A program made the translations under genes and the position numbers. Below, one piece after another: positions 6,041 to 9,700 of a stretch of DNA of 9,700 bases. How positions within the stretch are numbered: position 1 is the first letter of the stretch; each line of letters begins with the position of its first letter. Source of the stretch: an uncultured Chloroflexota bacterium. Its GTDB lineage: Bacteria; Chloroflexota; Dehalococcoidia; UBA2247; RBG-13-53-26. The notes under the pieces are model-generated. The model made no database searches. It was not told where the DNA came from and saw nothing but the letters and a program-made list of their open reading frames with translations. The stretch spans positions 1-9,700 of the forward strand of contig CALMBS010000271.1 of the NCBI GenBank assembly GCA_937860285.1, read 5' to 3'.

Positions 6041-7006
6041 CTAGCTGCCGGCCAGCCCGGCCACGATCTCGGACGCCTGCCTGATCATGCCCTCGAAGAG
6101 CTGCTTCAGGGTGGGGACATCGTGCACTTGGCCGATCCCCTGGCTGCAGGGCACTATCCCGCGGTCCAGCTCCCCCTCGTAGTAGGTGCGCCGGGAGTTC
6201 TCGCCGGAGACCAGGTTGAGGACCTCTTCGAAGTTGGCGCCGGCGGCCTCGATCTCGGCGCACTTCCGGGCCGCCCCGTTGACCCACACGCGGTGCGCCC
6301 CCACGGTGCGCATGATCACCTTGGTGTCCAGCTCGGTGGCGGCCAGCAGCGCCTGCTTCAGGGTGGGGTGCAGGGGGCTCTCCTGCGTCACCAGCAGGCG
6401 CGTCCCCATGATAACGCCCTCGGCCCCCAGGGCCAGGACGGCCAGCATGCTGCGGCCGTCGACCACGCCTCCTCCGCCGATCAGGGGCACCTTGAGCCTG
6501 CCGGCCGTTGTGGGGACCATCACCAGGGTCCCCATTTCCAGCTGTCCCACGGCCCCGCCGTTCTCGTAGCCGACCACGGTCACCATATCGGCCCCCAGGG
6601 ACTCGGCCTTGACGGCGTAGCGGGGACCGGCGCACTTGTGGATCCAGGTCATGCCCAGCTCCTTGAACCGCCGGCACAGCTCTGGCGGCGGCGTCGTGTG
6701 GCCCGAGGTCTCCACCACTCTGACGCCCTTCTGGCCCATGATCTCGGTGTATTCACTCTGGGACACGGGGAACTGGGCGGGGAAGAAATTGAGGTTCACG
6801 GCGAAGGGCCTGTCCGTCAGCTTCTTCACCCGGTCCAGGGCCGCGGCGAAGTCATCCCTGGTCTGGTACATTATGGAGTTCATCACGCCGATGCCGCCCG
6901 CCTCCGAGATGGCGGCGGTGAAGTCGGCGTTGGATATCGAGGCCATGGTCCCACCCACGATGGGGTACTTGATTCCCAGCATCCGGGTGACTCTGGTGTT
7001 GAACAT
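6041..7006 (-). CDS. Nitronate monooxygenase-like FMN TIM-barrel protein
   Basis: A 321-aa flavin-dependent protein of the NMO/2-nitropropane dioxygenase/FabK superfamily. Blocks: N-terminal GIKYPIVGGTM (11-21); AAISEAGGIGVM (31-42); IHKCAGPRYAVKAESLGAD (122-140); the FMN-phosphate segment PLIGGGGVVDGRS (174-186); ALGAEGVIMGTRLLVTQES (192-210). The catalytic His of classical members sits in a GGHxG or AGHPG motif. The matching stretch here is GYENGGAVGQ (146-155), with Ala152 in the His position, so ordinary nitronate oxidation or FabK activity is doubtful. The start chosen is the ATG at 7006, because it has a Shine-Dalgarno (AAAGGGGG) 4 nt upstream and gives the family's usual N-terminus. 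An extension to 7054 would run through the promoter. First gene of the leftward operon. Confidence 0.9.
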   Translation of the reverse strand: MFNTRVTRMLGIKYPIVGGTMASISNADFTAAISEAGGIGVMNSIMYQTRDDFAAALDRVKKLTDRPFAVNLNFFPAQFPVSQSEYTEIMGQKGVRVVETSGHTTPPPELCRRFKELGMTWIHKCAGPRYAVKAESLGADMVTVVGYENGGAVGQLEMGTLVMVPTTAGRLKVPLIGGGGVVDGRSMLAVLALGAEGVIMGTRLLVTQESPLHPTLKQALLAATELDTKVIMRTVGAHRVWVNGAARKCAEIEAAGANFEEVLNLVSGENSRRTYYEGELDRGIVPCSQGIGQVHDVPTLKQLFEGMIRQASEIVAGLAGS

Positions 7007-7010
7007 GGTT

Positions 7011-7018
7011 CCCCCTTT
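7011..7018 (-). promoter_or_regulatory. Shine-Dalgarno fixing the NMO-like gene start
   Basis: Read on the minus strand, AAAGGGGG lies 4 nt before the ATG at 7006. It decides for this start over an in-frame upstream one at 7054, whose codons would fall within the -35/-10 region. Confidence 0.65.
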
Positions 7019-7025
7019 CGGTCCT

Positions 7026-7054
7026 ATTGTGTACCAGCCTTCTTCACCTGTCAA
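7026..7054 (-). promoter_or_regulatory. Sigma70-type promoter for the leftward operon
   Basis: On the minus strand there is a perfect -35 TTGACA (7054-7049), a 17-bp spacer and -10 CACAAT (7031-7026; 4 of 6 consensus positions). Transcription would start near 7019, leaving a leader of roughly 12 nt that contains the Shine-Dalgarno of the NMO-like gene. Found by eye; no start-site data. Confidence 0.65.
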
Positions 7055-7089
7055 AGGGCGCAGGAGGCGACTCCCGGGTCACCTGGCGT

Positions 7090-7118
7090 TTGACACATCA
7101 GTCCCGGGGACATATGCT
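7090..7118 (+). promoter_or_regulatory. Sigma70-type promoter for the anchored metallopeptidase-like gene
   Basis: A perfect -35 TTGACA (7090-7095), a 17-bp spacer and -10 TATGCT (7113-7118; 4 of 6 consensus positions, including the key first, second and last bases). The predicted transcript starts near 7125, about 70 nt before the ATG at 7198. The 7007-7197 gap holds this promoter, its leftward partner, a palindrome and two ribosome-binding sites; I see no small gene in it. Confidence 0.65.
7101..7111. promoter_or_regulatory. Candidate operator palindrome in the promoter spacer
   Basis: GTCCC-G-GGGAC is a perfect 5-bp-arm inverted repeat lying entirely in the 17-bp spacer between the -35 and -10 boxes of the rightward promoter, a common place for a repressor to bind. 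The arms are short and GC-rich, so chance occurrence in this high-GC DNA is quite possible. No regulator gene is in the window. Confidence 0.3.
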
Positions 7119-7184
7119 CTTTGCGGCGGCAACAAGGGGATGCCGCCGGCAGCGACGGCCCTCGGTGGGAGGAGTTGTCTTGAG

Positions 7185-7192
7185 AAGGAGGG
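7185..7192 (+). promoter_or_regulatory. Strong Shine-Dalgarno fixing the start at 7198
   Basis: AAGGAGGG lies 5 nt before the ATG at 7198. The frame stays open upstream to about 7027, but that stretch contains the divergent promoters. This ribosome-binding site together with the signal peptide just after the ATG settles the start. Confidence 0.8.
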
Positions 7193-7197
7193 TCCGC

Positions 7198-8652
7198 ATG
7201 GTTGAGGCAGGTGCGGTGGGCAGGAGATGTGTCGCGGTGGGCACCGGCGGTTTCCTGGGCCGGTGGCGGGCGGCGATCGCCGGGCCGGCCGTGATGGTTC
7301 TGGCGCTGGTCCTGGCGCTGTCCCCGGCGCTCTCCGCCCGGGCCGAGGCTGATGCCGACCTGGCCACGCACGTTGCCGAGCTGCGGCAGCTCAGCCTGGA
7401 CCCGGTCCCCGTGCAGACCATGACCCGGGATGAGCTGAGGGCCATGCTGCTCGAGTCGATGCAGGAGGACACCGCGGACATGAGCGCGACGCAGGACCTC
7501 TTCGTCTTTCTGGACTTCCTGGAGGAGAGCGACAACCTGCAGGACATCCTGGTGGAGGCCCATACCCAGGAGATCCTGGGGTTCTACGATGATGAGGAGG
7601 ACAGGCTGTACCTGATCGGCGACTCCGCGGCCGTGACCGGACCCATGGACAAGCTGACGCTGGCCCACGAGTACGCCCATGCCCTGCAGGACCAGCATTT
7701 CGACCTGACGGCCCTGATGGACGAAGACTCAGAGTCCTCTGAGGCCAGGCTGGCCCTCGCTGAAGGGGATGCCATGACGGTCATGTCCCTCTACGCGTAC
7801 TACTACCTGACGGAGGAAGAGCAGGCCGCCATCGGCGAGCTGTCCGGCGGGTCCGGGACGGTGGCCGACATCGAGATGCCGCCGATCGTGGAGGAGTCCA
7901 TGCTCTTCCCCTACGAGTACGGCCTGAGCTTCGTCATGGCCCTGATCAGGGATGGTGGCTGGGAGGCGGTCAACGAGGCCTACAGCGATCCCCCCGTGTC
8001 CACGGAGCAGATCATGCACCCCCGGAAGTACTACCAGGAGCGGGATGAGCCCGTGGAGCTGTCCCTCCCGGACATGGCCGCGGCCCTGGGGCCGGGGTGG
8101 ACCGAGATCGACTCGGGGGTGTTTGGCGAGTTCGACCTGAAGCTCTTCCTGCAGCAGTTCCTGGATGAGGACGAGGCCGAGAGGTCGGCGAAGGGGTGGG
8201 GCGGGGACCGCTACTCGTTCCTGGAGGATGAAGCCGGAGGGAAGGTCTTTGTCCTCAGCACGTTCTGGGACGACGCCGATGATGCCCGGCAGTTCTACGA
8301 CTCCTGCGCCAACCGTTGTGAGGAGCAGGGCGGCAGCGGCCGCCGGGGCGATGCCGAAGGAGCCCGCACGTCGGGCGAGTGGGAGAGCGAGGGCCGGACC
8401 TGCCGCTTTGCCCTGGACGGGCAGTCGGTCTACCTGGCCATGGCTTCCGATGCCGGTGCCGCCAGCACGGCCATGGCCGAGGTGTACCAGCCGGGCGGGT
8501 CATCCAGGGTGTGGCTCTGGGTGGGTCTGAGCGCAGGGGCGGCCGTCCTGGTGTGCGCCGTGATCCTGGCCGTGCTCCTGCCCAGGCGCCGCCGGCCGGC
8601 AGCGCCGCCCGCGGCGCCGGTGGCTCCTCCGGACAGCCCTCCGGCATCCTGA
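7198..8652 (+). CDS. Exported, membrane-anchored HExxH metallopeptidase-like protein
   Basis: A 484-aa protein with a signal-peptide-like N-terminus (basic region to about 24, hydrophobic core about 26-45, possible cleavage after ALSARA near 49). A long extracytoplasmic domain follows, then a C-terminal membrane helix (about 437-461), a basic RRRR stop-transfer and a short Pro/Ala tail. The central motif HEYAHALQDQHFD (157-169) gives HExxH, with His157, Glu158 and His161 as zinc and catalytic residues. Glu189 in LAEGDA, 28 residues after His161, is a plausible third ligand, as in gluzincin-type peptidases. Later blocks (PYEYGLSFV, 238-246; STEQIMHPRKYY, 268-279; GWGGDRY, 333-339) look conserved but belong to no family I can name. 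Cys370, Cys374 and Cys402 could form disulfides. Cytoplasmic processing is unlikely; it probably acts at the outer face of the membrane. Substrate unknown. Confidence 0.83.
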   Translation: MVEAGAVGRRCVAVGTGGFLGRWRAAIAGPAVMVLALVLALSPALSARAEADADLATHVAELRQLSLDPVPVQTMTRDELRAMLLESMQEDTADMSATQDLFVFLDFLEESDNLQDILVEAHTQEILGFYDDEEDRLYLIGDSAAVTGPMDKLTLAHEYAHALQDQHFDLTALMDEDSESSEARLALAEGDAMTVMSLYAYYYLTEEEQAAIGELSGGSGTVADIEMPPIVEESMLFPYEYGLSFVMALIRDGGWEAVNEAYSDPPVSTEQIMHPRKYYQERDEPVELSLPDMAAALGPGWTEIDSGVFGEFDLKLFLQQFLDEDEAERSAKGWGGDRYSFLEDEAGGKVFVLSTFWDDADDARQFYDSCANRCEEQGGSGRRGDAEGARTSGEWESEGRTCRFALDGQSVYLAMASDAGAASTAMAEVYQPGGSSRVWLWVGLSAGAAVLVCAVILAVLLPRRRRPAAPPAAPVAPPDSPPAS

Positions 8653-8692
8653 CTGCGTCCGGGGCGCAAGCTCTGTCTCTGGCCGTCGTCAG

Positions 8693-8730
8693 GGGGCGCC
8701 GGGCCCTCTGCGCAGGCACTATGGCGCCCC
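8693..8730 (+). terminator. Possible stem-loop after the metallopeptidase-like gene
   Basis: GGGGCGCC (8693-8700) and GGCGCCCC (8723-8730) form a perfect 8-bp GC stem with a 22-nt loop, in the 100-bp gap before the PAC2-family gene. It is followed only by TGTTTCG, a weak T tract, so intrinsic termination would be inefficient. It could instead be a processing or attenuation hairpin. I found no convincing promoter in the gap, so the PAC2-family gene may depend on read-through. Confidence 0.35.
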
Positions 8731-8752
8731 TGTTTCGTGATAGGATGGTGGT

Positions 8753-9640
8753 ATGAGGGTTGGTGCCTTTGAGATCCATGAGCCGGTGCCGGAGCTGAAG
8801 GAGCCTCATGTGCTGGCCGTCCTTCAGCCGTGGATCGATGTCGGCAACGTGGGCACGCTGCTGCTGTCGCAGCTGGAGGCCCGGTGGGAGACCACGGGAA
8901 TGGGCCAGCTGGAGCGCCCCGGCGCCTTCTTCGACTTCACCCGCTACCGGCCCGTCCTGCAGCTCTCGGAGGAAGGCCGCACCCTGGCCATACCCAACAC
9001 CAGCGTCAGCTGGGGCCGCTCCGAGGCCGGCCGGGACTTCCTGCTGCTGCGGCTCCTGGAGCCCCATGCGCAGGCCGAGACCTACGTCGAGTCGGTCCTG
9101 GAGCTGTTGGGGCGGTTCGGCGTGACCGGCTATTGCCTCCTGGGGTCCATGTACGACATGGTGCCCCATACCCGGCCGCTGCTGGTCAGCGGGTCGGGCA
9201 GCAACCTGAAGCTCCAGAACGAGATGGAGACGGCCAGCGTGCAGCCCAGCGAGTATGTGGGCCCCACCAGCATTGCACTGCTCATCACCCAGAATGCCGC
9301 CGCCATGGGCATAGAGACGGCCACCCTCATAGTGCACCTGCCCCAGTACCTGACGCTGGAAAACGACTACCGCGGCCAGACCAGGCTGATGGAGGTGCTG
9401 GGTGCGATGTACGGGTTCCCCGCAGCGCCGGAAGACCTGGAGAAGGCCAGAGGGCAGGAGCAGTCGGTGGCCCAGGTGGCCGAGCGCATGATGCAGCAGG
9501 AGCCGAGGTACCGGCCCATTCTGCAGCACCTGGAGGCCCTCTACGACGCCCGCGTCAACAAGACCAGGCACGAGAGCCAGCTCTCACCGGAGCTGGAGCA
9601 GCTCCTCCAGGACCTGAGCCGCCGCTTCACCCAGGGTTGA
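8753..9640 (+). CDS. PAC2 family protein
   Basis: A 295-aa protein resembling the PAC2 family, named after a eukaryotic proteasome-assembly chaperone; prokaryotic members are cytoplasmic and mostly uncharacterised. Family-like segments are VLAVLQPWIDVGNVGTLLL (20-38), ERPGAFFDFTRYRPVL (54-69), GYCLLGSMYDMVPHTRP (126-142), a GPTSIALLITQNAAAMG stretch (170-186) and TATLIVHLPQYL (189-200). The C-terminal part (about 225-295) is helical, charged and predicted to extend from the core. There are no membrane segments. Proteasome genes are not in the window, so a link to proteolysis cannot be tested here. The ATG at 8753 has only a modest ribosome-binding site (AGGA, 8742-8745). The last codons (RFTQG-stop) form the first unit of the terminal tandem repeat. 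Confidence 0.82.
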   Translation: MRVGAFEIHEPVPELKEPHVLAVLQPWIDVGNVGTLLLSQLEARWETTGMGQLERPGAFFDFTRYRPVLQLSEEGRTLAIPNTSVSWGRSEAGRDFLLLRLLEPHAQAETYVESVLELLGRFGVTGYCLLGSMYDMVPHTRPLLVSGSGSNLKLQNEMETASVQPSEYVGPTSIALLITQNAAAMGIETATLIVHLPQYLTLENDYRGQTRLMEVLGAMYGFPAAPEDLEKARGQEQSVAQVAERMMQQEPRYRPILQHLEALYDARVNKTRHESQLSPELEQLLQDLSRRFTQG

Positions 9641-9700
9641 TGCGACCGCTTCACCCAGGGTTGATGCGACCGCTTCACCCAGGGTTGATGCGACCGCTTC
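9622..9700 (+). repeat. Perfect 24-bp tandem repeat running off the window edge
   Basis: A 24-bp unit beginning CCGCTTCACCCAGGG starts at 9622, 9646 and 9670, with a fourth copy begun at 9694 and cut by the window end. All visible copies are identical. The first unit encodes the end of the PAC2-family protein with its TGA stop (9638-9640), so the later units each repeat that stop in the same frame. Every unit also contains TGATG, with ATG codons at 9640, 9664 and 9688. From these, another frame stays open and reads MRPLHPGL repeatedly. It could be a recent slippage expansion around a stop/start junction, or an assembly artefact at a contig end. Confidence 0.92.

Noticed and set aside
5420..7093. 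Long plus-strand open frame (557 codons) opposite the crotonase and NMO-like genes
   Set aside because: Gly/His/Ala-rich shadow of two clearly identified genes, crossing their boundary and the divergent promoters; no recognisable domain.
7027..7197. In-frame upstream extension of the metallopeptidase-like gene
   Set aside because: The stretch covers both promoters. The strong Shine-Dalgarno and the signal peptide fix the start at 7198.
8741..8755. TAGGAT as a -10 box giving leaderless expression of the PAC2-family gene
   Set aside because: No acceptable -35 lies 16-18 bp upstream, so it is better read as part of a weak ribosome-binding site.
8255..9571. Long minus-strand open frame (438 codons) across the metallopeptidase-like and PAC2-family genes
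   Set aside because: It spans two genes and their intergenic gap, with low-complexity Arg/Pro composition at one end and no family features.
9622..9700. Start of a CRISPR array
   Set aside because: Units are directly adjacent with no spacers, and the first lies inside a coding sequence; it is a simple tandem repeat.

Overview
The window is GC-rich, densely coded bacterial DNA, with ten full-length protein genes, one 5'-truncated gene and short gaps. I see no tRNA, rRNA, insertion sequence or CRISPR array. The likely source is a high-GC bacterium, and my best guess is Chloroflexota (Dehalococcoidia-like). That guess rests on three things: the mix of housekeeping genes with a PAC2-family protein and a DUF3795-type Cys-rich protein; a C-terminally membrane-anchored exported protein; and catabolic-looking FMN and crotonase enzymes. 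It is inference from gene content, not a phylogenetic result.

Region 1 (1-3673, + strand) is a compact DNA-maintenance and information-processing operon: the 3' end of radA, then ybeY, dnaX, ybaB and recR. The ybeY/dnaX and dnaX/ybaB pairs overlap by 4 nt (ATGA), so translation is probably coupled. DnaX (clamp-loader ATPase), YbaB (nucleoid-associated), RecR (recombination mediator) and RadA (recombination branch migration) form a replication/repair group; YbeY is a ribosome/16S rRNA maturation nuclease. Region 2 (3727-4504, + strand) continues the same direction with a small Cys-rich DUF3795-like protein and a VOC-fold protein resembling methylmalonyl-CoA epimerase but with altered metal-site residues.

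Region 3 (4501-7006, - strand) is a three-gene operon, in transcription order a nitronate monooxygenase-like FMN protein, a crotonase-fold protein and a nitroreductase-family protein. The first two lack the catalytic residues of their textbook relatives, so their usual automatic names would probably mislead. The operon meets region 2 tail to tail: one CTAG supplies the stop codons of both converging genes.

Region 4 (7007-7197) is a divergent promoter region with two face-to-face sigma70-type promoters. Both have a perfect TTGACA -35 box and a 17-bp spacer, and a GTCCC-G-GGGAC palindrome sits in the spacer of the rightward one. Region 5 (7198-9640, + strand) holds an exported, membrane-anchored protein with an HEYAH zinc-peptidase motif, then a PAC2-family protein. 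The window ends in a perfect 24-bp tandem repeat that starts inside the last codons of the PAC2 gene and runs off the edge. Each unit carries a TGATG stop/start overlap.

No clear novel multi-gene defence or mobile system is visible. The most interesting items are the terminal repeat, the residue-swapped FMN/crotonase operon with its divergent control region, and the anchored metallopeptidase-like protein.
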